From Halichondria panicea (taxonomy: Eukaryota; Porifera; Demospongiae; Suberitida; Halichondriidae), in assembly GCF_963675165.1 (NCBI RefSeq), contig NC_087379.1, forward strand, positions 124,001 through 188,000: a stretch of DNA of 64,000 nucleotides, given 5' to 3'. How positions within the stretch are numbered: the stretch's first letter is position 1; each line of letters opens with the position of its first letter. The position numbers and the translations under genes are program-made. The notes under the pieces were generated by a model. It had not been told where the DNA came from. It was given only the letters and a program-made list of their open reading frames with translations, and ran no database searches. Shown here in pieces: positions 42,630 to 55,133 of the stretch.

Positions 42630-43386
42630 CTGTGGGGGGAGGGAAAATAGGTTCAGGAAATTGCTGACATAAACATAAATAACACAATCTACAATTAAAT
42701 AGACAGTAGTGTACAACACAGGAATAGGGACAGTACTATCCAATGAGAGGTTAATGGATTGTGAATGACACTGTACAAGCTTGATTGCGTTGTAACTATA
42801 AATGGGAAATTGCATGACCAATCTATTGAGCGAATTTCGCAATTCGTAATTGAAAAGTCGCTGTATTTTAAACCCGATAATAATTATTATAGTACCAGGA
42901 GTTCATGCACTCCTGATGTAGTACAAAATGGGATCATCATAATTATACACGTATAATAATTATTATTACAAGCCATGTACAAGACTATGTAGCTGGTACT
43001 CTACACAGGTTTAGAATTTAATATCGCATGCATGCATGCTGCTATTCCGTGAAAATTAAATCCGCGAAAACCTTTCAACGATCATTCTATGAAAGTTTAT
43101 ACCCTACCCGCTATACGGTATACAGTACACACTGACAGTGGTGTGCCCGGAATATCTTAACTTTTCAAACCTCCATCTCATAAATGATCCTAGTAAAGTA
43201 TAGGCCTTATTCTGTGGGCACATCTCTGAGTACAAGGGTCAGAGAATAACGAGCAAATTAGGTACACAAATAAATTCTAGAGAATGGATTACAAATTTCC
43301 CAGCAAACCTAGTGATGGATGACTATCAACACACCCACTACTTAACTGTAACTGTTTCCACATTAACCCCTTTGAAACGTACGTAC

Positions 43387-43624
43387 CTTCCTCGTCAAAA
43401 GCCTGCACACTGAAACGTTCGGCTCCTCCCCCAACAGCAGCTCCCTCGTACGAGTTGTGATCTCAATACGCTCAATTGAGGCTACAAATACGTCACAACG
43501 CAGTGTCTGCCCCGTGGCTGTGTGTGTGTGTGAGGTGGGGGGTGTGTGTGTGTGTGTGTGTAGGGTGGGGTGTGTGGGTGTGTGTGTGTGTGGGGGGGGT
43601 GGGTGTGTGTGTGTGCGTGGCTGC

Positions 43625-43681
<57 letters not shown>

Positions 43682-44695
43682 TGATAAAGTTATGGCCGTT
43701 CAACAACCCCATCAGTTTAATCAATGGTCCGAGGACTGCATGTTTACGTTGCCAAAACTTGAATTCAGTGGATCATAATTATTTCAACGATTTTCTGATT
43801 TTGTGTAAGCTTAGAAAGAGACCTCAAAGTTCATTACTTCCGAAAAACAACAAATTCTGGCCGCAACAAAATTTTAGATCAAAAAACATAATTTGAAAGG
43901 TCTCTTTCTAAGCTTTCAGAAAAAAGTATCGTGAGAGTTTTGACATTAGATCAACGGAACTAAAGTTATGGCTATTGAAAGATGTTCAACTATCTCTCCC
44001 CTGCATGCTAAGTCATCAATTTTGGCCATTTATTGCTAAACAAGAGATTAGAATGGAGTGTGCGTGGGAGTTGGATAATCCTCTTTATGAGCTCCTAGCA
44101 ATACATATTGCATAATGTACGATACCTCTGCTTATCAAAGTGAGCCGTGTTTTTGGTAACCATGGCTACCACTAGGGACTTCCCCTTGGTCCTAGTGGTG
44201 AGCAATCCCCTCCACCTCACAAGACCATTCAGTCACCTGATATAAAAAAATCGGAATTATACAACTGTCTACTTCACTTTTCTTTGATGCAAATGTTCGT
44301 ATGAACTGTTCTGACGTACACTTTGTACTCTAAATATTGGTACAGCTCAGGATAGTGACGTTGAACCTATAGCGGTAGAGCAGTTTTCATTTTTGTATGA
44401 TGCTCTACAATACGAAAAATACGAACATTTCTACCTCACGTAAATTACTCGCTATACGGTAATTATTATTACAAGCCATGTACAAGCCTATGTAGCTGGT
44501 ACCCTACACAGGTTTAGCTCTCAACAAGCTAGCTAGCACACTCACATTCAATTGGTGATGGTATTTGAACTCTGTTTGGGGGTCCCAGAGAATGACGAGG
44601 TTTTTGGGGGTCACTTGCACTAGGTCGTTGATCTCCACCACCTGGTGCTTGGTTATGAGGGTCGGGAGGTCATGAACCTCACCAGTGTCTGGGTG
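43387..44695 (-). pseudogene. NUP210: NUP210-like internal exons, copy 4
   Basis: Exons 43387-43517 (frame lost), 44126-44236 and 44546-44695 (HLVILWDPQTEFKYHHQ variant, KNLV for KHLV). Donor of the middle exon is GTATCG. Confidence 0.7.
43518..43682. repeat. Expanded GT/GGGT tract
   Basis: 165 bp of GT with GGGG and GCGTGG interruptions before the TGQ exon; much longer than in the other four copies. Confidence 0.9.
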
Positions 44696-44863
44696 CTGCA
44701 AACAGTCAAGTAACTCAATGACATTATCAGGAATAATCAGAGCCGTGGGTTATAGTGAGGGCGTCCTTGTTTAGAGGGTGATTGAAGAGCAGTATTTCAT
44801 TAGACGTCAGTTCTGGTGGATTGCAAAGGAGGAGAGAAAGAAAGAAATTGACACTCAGGGAGC

Positions 44864-44897
<34 letters not shown>

Positions 44898-45147
44898 GAT
44901 AAGTACAGTATGGTGTGCAGTATAATAAAGAATTACATGTACTGTGTACTAGTATACACGTTGCATGCAGTCAACACAATTCCACCAACCTTATGATACT
45001 GGGATACCAGACTACATTATGTTCTGGTGGTTCAATTTCAATGGTTTTATGAAATAGCACAATCAACCCCCACATTCTGAGCAACAAAATGTCAGAAAAA
45101 GACCAGGACTGTAGTCCATGGTATTTAGCTGAAATCTGGTAAAAAAA

Positions 45148-45437
45148 GCATGCTCCAACTAGTTGGGGGTGGGGTGCGATCTTTAACAGTTGGGTCCAGC
45201 ACTACTTCTCGTTACACCTCTTTCTTTATTTGAGACGCTCAATCTTACCATTGCATGTGTTTCTACATAAGGCTTTTTCGAATTAACTTTTCTTTCTGCC
45301 ACAGCACCGAAACACAAGTGTAAAATAATATTAAATTTGAGACTCTATACAGATGAGCCCTGCCCACCCAAAACTCGAAGTAGTGCTGGACCCAACTGTT
45401 AAAGATCGCACCCCACCCCCAACTAGTTGGAGCATGC
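45148..45437. mobile_element. 290-bp MITE with 61-bp perfect inverted repeats
   Basis: 45148-45208 and 45377-45437 are exact reverse complements, starting GCATGCTCCAACTAGTTGGG and ending CAGCACTACTTC. The 168-bp middle is AT-rich without coding capacity. Single copy here. It sits where the NUP210 spacer ends and unit-specific DNA begins, so no empty site is visible and the target duplication is unclear. Confidence 0.9.
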
Positions 45438-46560
45438 AAGACTATACCAACCCACAATCTTGTTTTCGAACTTTTTGTTACTTCAGTGCGCATGCTCTTC
45501 CAACCCTACTCTTCCCCATTTTTTCACAAAATGTTTTTTGCACTTGTTTGTACACTTTTTTCACTGCATGTACTATTTATACATTTTATAAGTGGTCCTG
45601 GAAAACACGTACAATATTTTAAGTAATGACGTTTTGTAATCGGGGCGTTCCTTTTAGGGTTACCCATCATCTTGTTCACGTCCGTTTGAGTGGCTCATCC
45701 AACATGCAACCGTACTTACCTTAATCACAAAAGTTTTTTACACTTGTTTGTACCTACACTTTTTTCTTCACAGGTACCAGCATAGATTTGTCTATGCCGG
45801 GTTGCTAGCTAGATCAAATATTCAGTAGGTGGCAATCCACCTTTACTATGATAAAAGATCTAGCTAACTATACTCAATATTTTATTTGTACTGTTGCAGT
45901 TTGTGTCTGTCATGATAATTTTCATGAAGTGATGCACAAGCTCGCGCTCGGAGCCTCAGAATGAGGTAACAACCCAGAATGAAGAGCTTCAACGTACGCG
46001 AGCATTAACTGGAGCGGTAAGAATCGACAGTACAAAACACTACTGTTGCTATGGACCTCAAGTGGTTGCTAAGATCAGAGGGGTGTGGCCATGCTATCTG
46101 AGCATGCTCAGTAGGAAAACAATGGCGACCTCACCTCTGTACCTATTAAAGAGGGCGTAGCTTCCACCCTAGCAAATTTAACTTCGAGGTAAAATGATTA
46201 GTGACTGCACTACCCAAGGCGACACAGAACAGTGCGGTGCCATTAGTTTGTCTTGTGGACCTACAGTTCTCTAGCTTACCTTACTGAAGAAACTGAGGAG
46301 AAGAATGACAAAAAGTTGTTGTTTTTTTTGTTTTGCTGTTCTTACAACTTTTTCATACAATGTTCAATTCAGTTTATATTTCACACAAATGTCACAAATG
46401 ATATGGGCAACAGATATATGAACTCAAAATAACTCTGTCTTGTGTCTTGGGTGAGATCCAGAGGGGGGCTTTTTGCTGTTTTCGACCCAACCCTACTATT
46501 AGCACTACCGTGCTAATGATCTATATCATACTATTAGGTTACAGTTCAGTTCATTTACAT
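45438..46560. other. Unit-specific region, no gene recognised
   Basis: The longest stretch with no copy in the window. It has a GTAGGTGGCAATCCACC hairpin at about 45825, (T)n at 46320-46330, and no convincing reading frame or splice pair. It separates a truncated NUP210 unit from a VPS26 block. Confidence 0.45.
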
Positions 46561-47284
46561 CATTGAAATTCATATTATAAAAACAAAAACATTCATATTG
46601 ACCAGGAACTTGGAATAAAAGGACCTCATCCATGTCTCACATTCTCTTAGCATTCGGACAAGGTAACAGCATGCCCATGCAGAGAGTCCTTCCAGATGGA
46701 TATCACCAGCTATATAGCAAGCTAACTAGCTCATCAATTCTAAAATTTCCCTAATAACCGTTGCATAATTGGAATTTGAGTATAAAAAGCCTGCAGTTTA
46801 GCATGCGCTTAAAATAAAGATACGCTTATGGTCGAGTTGTAGTATCCCGAACACAGTGAGGGTTCTACTAGCCCTGAGGACTTCTAAATCATGTGGAAAC
46901 TTCCTAAACAGTGTCTAAGCATTTTAGATCATAGCAACCATGAGTATTTAGCCAATCAGATTTGAATGTTCTTATCTAATCTTTGCTACATGATTTTCTA
47001 AGTAAGTACATGATTTTCTAAGTTGGATAGAACACTTCCTTTAGCCAATCAAATTGCAGTATTTATGGTCTAATTACATGTATACCTAAGCGCTGGCCAG
47101 CAAAAAAATATTTCAATTGGAGTAAATAAAAATTATTTTGTGGAGTTGGTTGGCACTTCTATTAGAGTGGTGCTGTAATTAGAAGATGGTACACATTGTT
47201 TCATGTACACTAGCTACACCACACTCCACCGTTACCAATGGATACTCCCTTAGCAACCCCCTAGCAACACCGCAACCCCCTCAC

Positions 47285-47487
47285 CTGCTGTTTGAAGTAT
47301 CTCCTCCTCCTCATCCACCAACACGAGGTTAAGGTAATAGCGGACACTGAACTTCTTGTTAATGTCCCTCATAGTGGGAGTGAGGTCATAGCCTGCCAGG
47401 AACAGACGGATGGGGATGGACTCCCCCCTCACTGGAGCACCATCCATGATCTCATACTTGCCCACCTCCTCATTCTCAGTGTATATA
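47285..47487 (-). pseudogene. VPS26: VPS26-like internal exon, copy 2 (2-bp deletion)
   Basis: 203 bp instead of 205: two bases are missing in the DEEERRYFK codons, so the frame ends as EEEILQTAG. Residues up to LNLVLVDEE match copy 1; NEEVGKYE replaces NEQVGKYE. Confidence 0.85.
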
Positions 47488-47489
47488 CT

Positions 47490-47660
47490 AGGAGCTGTGT
47501 GTGTGTGGGGGGGGTAGGAGCTGTGTGTGTGTGTGTGTGTGTGTGTGTGGGGGGGGTAGGAGCTGTGTGTGTGTGTGTGTGGGGGGGGGGTAGGAGCTGT
47601 GTGTGTGTGTGTGGGGGGGGGTAGGAGCTGTGTGTGTGTGTGTATGTGGGGGGGGGGCAG
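47490..47660. repeat. GT/G-rich minisatellite, copy 2
   Basis: Four to five units of (GT)n-Gn-TAGGAGCT next to the VPS26 acceptor. Confidence 0.88.
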
Positions 47661-48165
47661 TTAAACCTGACAACAATCAATGAATTATTCAGTGCTAGAA
47701 AACTGACATTTTCAATGCATAATTGTACTTATAAGCTTGACAACAGACGCGAGGTCACTCAAAGCAACTATAGAGTCCATCAACACGTACACTATATTGC
47801 AATACTCTGCACAGGAAACTGTAGACAATTATGTAATTACGATAACTACAGTGCAGCAAGTGTACCTGAATATTGTGATTGTTGGTCTGAGTCAATAGAG
47901 GGCAGTCTGGCATATGACCAATCACTGGTCGTATTGTCATGGAAACAGGCTCGGCAGGCACAAAAGATTCTGCAAGGACAAATGTAGCTCTGTATTATTT
48001 AGCAAGGAGACAATGATCCACTATCAGGAGCATGCACGTGGTGTGGCTGTACGTGCCTGGCTATAATTATCCAAACTCATGGAATGGAGTATACCTAGCG
48101 TTATCTTGTATATATAATTACAAGCTAAATATACAAGTGGTGTGTGTGTGTGTGCGTGTGTGTGG

Positions 48166-48226
<61 letters not shown>

Positions 48227-48250
48227 TGTGTGTGTGTGTGTTGGGCTGAC

Positions 48251-48804
48251 CTCAGTGATGATAATCTTGTGGTTCATTTTGTCAAACACATTCACAGTGA
48301 TGGCGTAGTCTCTACCTAGTCTCGCGAGCAGACGTGGGAGGGAGGGAACGTCTGGTCACTATTGCAGCAATTCCGTGGACCCCTGCCAGAATGTTGGCAG
48401 TGCCAATCAGATTTGTCCACATCATAGTGGGCGGGTAACACCTCGTATATTTTCCTATTATAGCATAAAATAACCGTGAAAAGAAGGATTATTGACTCTA
48501 GCAAAGGCTAATTTTAGCATTGAACCATACCTGGCTGTGAAGGAACTCTAGGACAAGTCTGCTTGCGAGACTAGTCTCTACCCACCTCCAACATCCAGTT
48601 GTTGCCAGGGGCGATGGAGAAATCTGGAGAAGGGAGAATCATAAAAATGCACAATCAGCATTGTTTGTTTAACCCTTTGCTCACCAAAGTGATGAGGAGG
48701 GACGACGTGTATTCCAGCACTTGGTTTAGAGGCTGATGGAGTGTGTAACATGTCTGGAGGGTGGCTAAGAAAATGGTGACATCATCAACAAAGCCTCTAA
48801 GCAA
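48251..48804 (-). pseudogene. NUP210: NUP210-like exons at 48 kb, split by the same MITE
   Basis: Exon 48251-48623 is interrupted by the 257-bp element at 48317-48573. Exon 48685 to about 48804 has lost its acceptor (GCAG to GCAA). The block ends at about 48850, where it is joined to the FARSB block. Confidence 0.78.
48317..48573. mobile_element. MULE-like MITE with 9-bp target duplication (copy 2)
   Basis: Same termini and same GTCTCTACC target (48308-48316 and 48574-48582) as at 1966, so it is the same insertion carried by duplication and not an independent one. Confidence 0.88.
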
Positions 48805-49272
48805 TTGCACACACAAATACAAATACAAATACAATATTAGGATACTGATCAGACGAATGACATTTTAACCGAAATCGAATTATGTAACTTACAACTGTAC
48901 ACTCAAGTGTATTCACGAATGCCCACTTTAGAAGCGTACATTGACCAAACAAAAACAGAATTGGACGAAAAACTAGTCTAGTCTAGCTCTTTCTAAGCTT
49001 TAAGCAAATAATTGACATTGGATCAACGGTACTAAAGTTATGGCTGTTTAAATGTGTTTAACTACCCCTCCCCTCAAGAAGAGTACGATAGATCTTTAAT
49101 GGTTACTAAAGCACACTAACTACAAACAAAAGGATTATATGTACTAGCCTCGTTCACCGGCCTACCCTGGGATCCAGGCTATAATTATATGTACATGACA
49201 TAATTATGTACAGTACATGACCTTGCAGTATTGACCCTAAACACACACCTGGGTACATACTGTCAAGGAGGT

Positions 49273-49379
49273 CATGATGAACACACACTAACCTGAGGAG
49301 ATAGGTTCTCCCTGGAGAGTACAGAGGGCAGGTACTGGTTGGAGGAGGCCGTGAGAACAGCTGCACCAGACACAGCTCC
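49273..49379 (-). other. Unrecognised conserved exon (F3), copy 4
   Basis: LGAVSGAAVLTASSNQYLP variant; acceptor and donor intact. Confidence 0.42.
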
Positions 49380-49416
49380 CAGTCTCACACACACTAGAGC
49401 TGCACAACTGACACAC

Positions 49417-49771
49417 CAGGATGGAGCACGCCCAGTTTCCCGATCACCCACGTACACACACCTCTGCACAACGGCCCGGGAAATAGGTAGAGTCTGTGGA
49501 GTGTGTGTGCAGGGGAGGGGGCGGTAAACACAAGCAGTGCAGAAGTGTGGGCAGTGAGCAAGTGTAGTTGTAGGAATTAATTTTCTGACAAAATCATCTT
49601 CCCAACACATACACTTCAAAAAACCTCAAGGCCATTTATTCCCAACAAACTGGACTGAATGCATATACAGTAGTTCCTTCACAAGTCCCTAACACACATA
49701 CACAGCTGTGCTTATGCAACCCTCACCTTCAGCTGCCTTGAGGAAGTATCCACTGCCATCTTTGGTGAAGG
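49417..49771 (-). pseudogene. FARSB: FARSB-like exons, copy 4 (truncated)
   Basis: The upstream exon keeps only 49727-49771; a deletion removes the VGTRNHRRL..GLLDRVM part, including the shared TAG. The second exon (49417-49493) has a 4-bp deletion and is out of frame. Confidence 0.78.
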
Positions 49772-49833
49772 GCACTGCGAGCAATTAGACACTTTAATTG
49801 TATACAATAGTGCTTTATCAGAGCTACAGAATG

Positions 49834-50238
49834 CAGTGGCGGATCCAGGAAATATGAAAGGGGGGTTCCAAACTACGAGCGCGCAGCGCGAGTAGTGAAA
49901 GTCCCGCGTAGCGCGAAATTGTTTGGGGTTACGCCCACTTCCGGTCACACGTGACTAGGTAAAATCCCAGGGGAAGTCCCATAATAAACTTGCGTAGAGC
50001 TAGCTAGCGCTATAGCTCTGCCACGAACAGTCAACTAGCTAACCTAGGCTAACCTGAACACTCCTTTGGCAGTTGATGCATCAGAACAACAGGTACAATC
50101 ATTGAATCAAGCTACAATACTGATAAATAGCTACAATACTGATAAATAGCTAGCTGGTAGCTGTAGTAAAGCCACAATAGCTTAGTCTGAAAGGGGGGAT
50201 CCATGGCACCCTGGGATCCCCCCCTGGATCCGCCACTG
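49834..50238. mobile_element. 405-bp TIR element with GC-rich palindromic core
   Basis: Ends CAGTGGCGGATCCAGG and CCTGGATCCGCCACTG are exact inverted repeats. GAATG is duplicated at 49829-49833 and 50239-50243. The empty site CTACAGAATGCGTC is present in the FARSB blocks at 30.26 and 63.32 kb. The interior has GAGCGCGCAGCGCGAG and CGCGTAGCGCGAA, also palindromic, next to the left end. The terminal sequence resembles common hAT-type MITEs, but the visible target repeat is 5 bp, not 8. Confidence 0.88.
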
Positions 50239-50725
50239 GAATGTGTCTTTGAGTTTGTTAAATAGGACGTTTCTAACACAAGTTATGGCCTCTAAAAGAT
50301 AGCTCTAAAAACAAACCTGATTTTTCAACAGCCATTACTTTAATATCGTTGATCCAATGTCAAAAATGTTATGATTTTCTGAAAGCTTAGAAAGAGACCT
50401 TTCAAATGATGTGTTTCGATCCGAAATTTTGTTGGGGCAATGCGTAATTTTCCGCCTTATTATTTTCCTATTATTCATGGTATGGCCAAATTGGCAAATA
50501 CTTTTATCTCTCAAATATAAACTTTGATGACAAGTCTCTTTCTAAGCTCTTTCTAAGCTCTCAGAAAATCAGAAAATCATTGAAATTGTATCCACGGAAT
50601 TCAAGTTATGGCAGCTAAAAGATAGCTCTGAAAACAGGACTGATTCTGAAAAAACACTCACACCTTCCCCTAGAAAACAGAAGATTAATTAATGTCAGCA
50701 CTTCCGTCTCACAAAAACTGCTTAC

Positions 50726-51378
50726 CTTGCAAACAGTGTCCTGGCCAGATAAAATCTCATTCTTCTGTGGAGTGAACCCCAGACCAGCCAGAATACAGTC
50801 AGCTCTGTGAGTGAGCTAGTGAGCACAGTGTGTAAGATGGTACTTGATCTACTGGGTACAGTTACCTTGCTGGTGCTTTGTCAGCGTCTATCTCCTGTAG
50901 TGGAAGGTATACCTCAGTCAGCTCATCAGAAGCGCTACACATATAGAGGGAGGGGCAGACGAAAGGTAAATAAAGTACTGAAAATAAATACACACAAACC
51001 ATAATCATACGAATGCTCACTAGCAGTCAAACACACAGTACACTACACACTAGGACACCTACACACTGGTAACCCTAATTATAGCTGGACACCAATTTGG
51101 TAATAAAATTCATTATTGTATTTTTACTGTACTTAAACCACCTCCCCCCACCCCTAGTATACAGACCTGCCTGCTGCTGTGTTCTTGTCCCCCTGAGGCC
51201 AGTAGCTCCCCCTCTCTAGCGAGCAGCTGCACTCTCTCAGTGTCACACTTGAGTACACTATCCAGTGCTAGTGTGTTGTCCCCGGTGACCTCTTGCTCCA
51301 CGTGTAGTACACTCACACTAGCTGGTAGACGCAGCTCACGACACGCCATAGAGCGGAGGAGGGTGGACTTGCCAACAC
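50726..51378 (-). pseudogene. ABCF3: ABCF3-like exons, copy 5
   Basis: Exons 50726-50804, 50866-50934 and 51167-51378. An extra C in the Walker A exon (212 bp) shifts its 3' end out of frame (LLASGGQEHSS). Confidence 0.78.
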
Positions 51379-51753
51379 CTGCGCGTGTGTGAGGGGGTGT
51401 GGTTAGGGCAGGAGAGAAACACACATGTATTACTACAAGTATGCTAGCTGCATGGTTAGATATCTGACACTATGTCCGGTTTAATGTTCAACCTGTGTGT
51501 GTGTGTGTGTGTGTGGGTGGGAGTGTGTGTGGGTGGCATAATAATTATACGTGATCATTAATTATTTTTATTGCACTATAATTATATAATAATTATTGGA
51601 CGCTGGAATTCACCGAGCAATATTAAGCCACGTTAAAATTGTTTTTAGGCCCAAATCTTTGCACCAAGCTTAATTAACTATTGACTGTAACTCAGGGTCA
51701 CAGCTTGCACCAGTATCCCCCCTCCCCTACACACACACAGTAGGTACACTGAC

Positions 51754-51920
51754 CAAGAGAAGCAACCTTAGCTTGATGGGAGCTCAGAGTGAAGTTGACC
51801 TTGACTCCAGTGCTGGAGGGGACATAGGGAAGTAAAACCACAGGTACGTTCAGCTTCCCCAGAGAGCTGGCTTTATGAAGGGAGCAGACGAGTGCATGTG
51901 AGGACCGTGGCTGCCTTCAT
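51754..51920 (-). pseudogene. NUP210: NUP210-like first exon, copy 6 (frameshifted)
   Basis: Signal peptide damaged: MKAATVLTC then a shifted frame, by loss of the IAA codons and a CATG insertion. An insertion (TAGCTTGAT) is also present near the donor. Confidence 0.72.
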
Positions 51921-52088
51921 CTTGCATGATATCTAGTACAGTTTTCAGTGAGTCCACATGGCTTTCTGATCTCTGACCCCATATGCAACACCCCCTCATC
52001 TTGAGCAGCCCCTCCCCCACTTTGTTTGCAGAATAAGCTAACAAAATTTCTTTACATAAATTAATAATAACACACTCATGCACCAATG

Positions 52089-52316
52089 CTAAGACTCAGA
52101 GTCCAATTGTTTGATGTAGTGTAGCACAGTGTCCATGGAGGGTCTGTCCTGAGGGGAGTGAGAGACACAGGAGGTGATGAGTGGGTGGAGCTCCCGCCAT
52201 ACACCTTCCATACTCGAGCAGACCAAGAAATACAGCAGCTTCAGGAAATCTGGCATTCACCACTTCACAAGCAAGCACTCCAAAACTGTACACATCATCT
52301 TTGTCCATGCACGAGA
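52089..52316 (-). pseudogene. Protein kinase C-lobe terminal exon, copy 6 (frameshifted)
   Basis: Two bases lost in the LLSSMEGVW codons (CTCGATAGC to CTCGAGC) shift the frame. The original stop position is at 52089. Confidence 0.78.
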
Positions 52317-53065
52317 CTGTGGGGGGAGGGAAAATAGGTTCAGGAAATTGCTCACATAAACATAAATAACACAATCTACAATTAAATAGACAGTAGTGTA
52401 CAACACAGGAATAGGGACAGTACTATCCAATGAGAGGTTAATGGATTGTGAATGACACTGTACAAGCTTGATTGCGTTGTAACTATAAATGGGAAATTGC
52501 ATGACCAATCTATTGAGCGAATTTCGCAATTCGTAATTGAAAAGTCGCTGTATTTTAAACCCGATAATAATTATTATAGTACCAGGAGTTCATGCACTCC
52601 TGATGTAGTACAAAATGGGATCATCATAATTATACACGTATAATAATTATTATTACAAGTCATGTACAAGACTATGTAGCTGGTACTCTACACAGGTTTA
52701 GAATTTAATATCGCATGCATGCAGGATGCTATTCCATGAAAATTAAATCCGCGAAAACCTTTCAACGGTCATTCTACGAAAGTTTATACCCTACCCGCTA
52801 TACGGTATACAGTACACACTGACAGTGGTGTGCCCGGAATATCTCAATCCTCCATCTCATAAATGATCCTAGTAAACTATAGGCCTTATTCTGTGGGCAC
52901 ATCTCTGAGTACAAGGGTCAGAGAATAACGAGCAAATTAGGTACACAAATAAATTCTAGAGAATGGATTACAAATTTCCCAGCAAACCTAGTGATGGATG
53001 ACTATCAACACACCCACTACTTAACTGTAACTGTTTCCACATTAACCCCTTTGAAACGTACGTAC

Positions 53066-54293
53066 CTTCCTCGTAAAAAGCCTGCACACTGAAACGTTCG
53101 GCTCCTCCCCCAACAGCAGCTCCCTCGTACGAGTTGTGATCTCAATACGCTCAATTGAGGCTACAAATACGTCACAACGCAGTGTCTGCCCCGTGGCTGC
53201 GTGTGTGTGTAGGGTGGGGGGTGGGTGTGTGTGTGTGTGTGTGGGGTGTGTGTGTGTGTGTGTGTGTGGGTGTGATAAAGTTATGGCCGTTCAACAACCC
53301 CATCAGTTTAATCAATGGTCCGAGGACTGCATGTTTACGTTGCCAAAACTTGAATTCAGTGGATCATAATTATTTCAACGATTTTCTGATTTTGTGTAAG
53401 CTTAGAAAGAGACCTCAAAGTTCATTACTTCCGAAAAACAACAAATTCTGGCCGCAACAAAATTTTAGATCAAAAAACATAATTTGAAAGGTCTCTTTCT
53501 AAGCTTTCAGAAAAAAGTATCGTGAGAGTTTTGACATTAGATCAACGGAACTAAAGTTATGGCTATTGAAAGATGTTCAACTATCCGTCCCCTGCATGCT
53601 AAGTCATCAATTTCGGCCATTTATTGCTAAACAAAAGATTAGAATGGAGTGTGCGTGGGAGTTGTATAATCCTCTTTATGAGCTCCTAGCAATACATATT
53701 GCATAATGTACGGTATCTCTGTTTTATCAAAGTGAGCGTGTTTTTGGTATCCATGGCTACCACTAGGGACTTCCCCTTGGTCCTAGTGGTGAGCAATCCC
53801 CTCCACCTCACAAGACCATTCAGTCACCTGATATAAAAAATGTATTACAATCTGAATTATACAACTGTCTACTACACTTTTCTTTGATGCAAATGTTCGT
53901 ATGAACTGTTCTTACGTGCACTTTGTATTCCAAATATTGGTACAGCTGAGGATAGTGACGTTGAACCTAGCGGTAAAGCAGTTTTCATTTTTGTATGATG
54001 CTCTACAATACGAAAAATACGAACATTTCTACCTCACGTAAATTACTCGCTATACGGTAATTATTATTACAAGCCATGTACAAGCCTATGTAGCTGGTAC
54101 CCTACACAGGTTTAGCTGTCAACAAGCTAGCTAGCACACTCACATTCAATTGGTGCTGGTATTTGAACTCTGTTTGGGGGTCCCAGAGAATGACGAGCTG
54201 TTTGGGGGTCACTTGCACTGGGTCGTTGATCTCCACCACCTGGTGCTTGGTTATGAGGGTCGGGAGGTCATGAACCTCACCAGTGTCTGGGTG
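53066..54293 (-). pseudogene. NUP210: NUP210-like internal exons, copy 5
   Basis: Exons 53066-53196 (frame lost), about 53717-53827 (donor GT changed to AT) and 54144-54293 (open; KQLV for KHLV). Confidence 0.7.
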
Positions 54294-54454
54294 CTGCAAA
54301 CAGTCAAGTAACTCAATGGAATGATCAGAGTCGTGGGTTATAGTGAGGGCGCCCTTGTTTAGAGGGTGATTGAAGAGCAGTATTTCATTAGACGTCAGTT
54401 CTGGTATAATTATTGCGAAGGAGGAGAGAAAGAAAGAAATTGACACTCAGGGAG

Positions 54455-54505
<51 letters not shown>

Positions 54506-54985
54506 GATAAGTACAGTATGGTGTGCAGTATAATAAAGAATTACATGTACCGTGTACTAGTATACACGTTGCATGCAGTCAACACAATTCCACCAACCTT
54601 ATGATACTGGGATACCAGACTACATTATGTTCTGGTGGTTCAATTTCAATGGTTTTATGAAGCTCTATAAATAGCACAATCAACCCCCACATTATGAGCA
54701 ACAAAATGTCAGAAAAAGACCAGGACTGTAGTCCATGGTATTTAGCTGAAATCTGGCTATAATTATGATCAATTTTAAGCATACCAAATGAATGAGCTCC
54801 ATTTAACTTAAAAAAAGCTCCCATAACTTTCAGAAAATTGAAATCAGACTACCAAAATTCAAGTTACAGGTTCTCAAAGTGGTACAGCCACCACTGTACA
54901 CATGTAACTCTTATAGGAAGTTCTATCAAAGTAATGGTATGCTAAAATCAGTGGCAAAAGTTGTCCCCCTCAACAACACACTTAC

Positions 54986-55030
54986 TATCTGAGTCCTTGT
55001 GTTGTAGTGAGGAGGTCTGGGGGGTGCATG
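54986..55030 (-). pseudogene. NUP210: NUP210-like exon stub at a duplication joint
   Basis: Only 45 bp of the exon remain; at about 55030 the sequence continues with the VPS26 3' region also present at 16250. Confidence 0.6.
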
Positions 55031-55079
55031 ATAGTATAGTCACACACACACATAGTGCAGTCCAATTAGAGCCAGTGAG

Positions 55080-55133
55080 CTAATACTTGGTAACACTTTT
55101 CCACGGCTTTTCCTTCCTCCACAGCACAATCTC
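55080..55133 (-). CDS. VPS26: VPS26-like terminal exon (paired copy)
   Basis: EIVLWRKEKPWKSVTKY then TAG. Phase 0 start after the CTGCAG acceptor fits the phase 0 end of the exon at 56233, 1.1 kb upstream on the same strand. The tail is much shorter than in vertebrate VPS26, which has about 50 residues after QQ. Confidence 0.75.
   Translation of the reverse strand, partial: EIVLWRKEKPWKSVTKY

Noticed and set aside
45770-45880. tRNA-like hairpin around GTAGGTGGCAATCCACC
   Set aside because: No full cloverleaf, no A-box or B-box consensus; just one hairpin.
46110-46150. Short + strand start ATGGCGACCTCACCTCTG as a gene start
   Set aside because: The frame closes after 12 codons and no splice donor fits.
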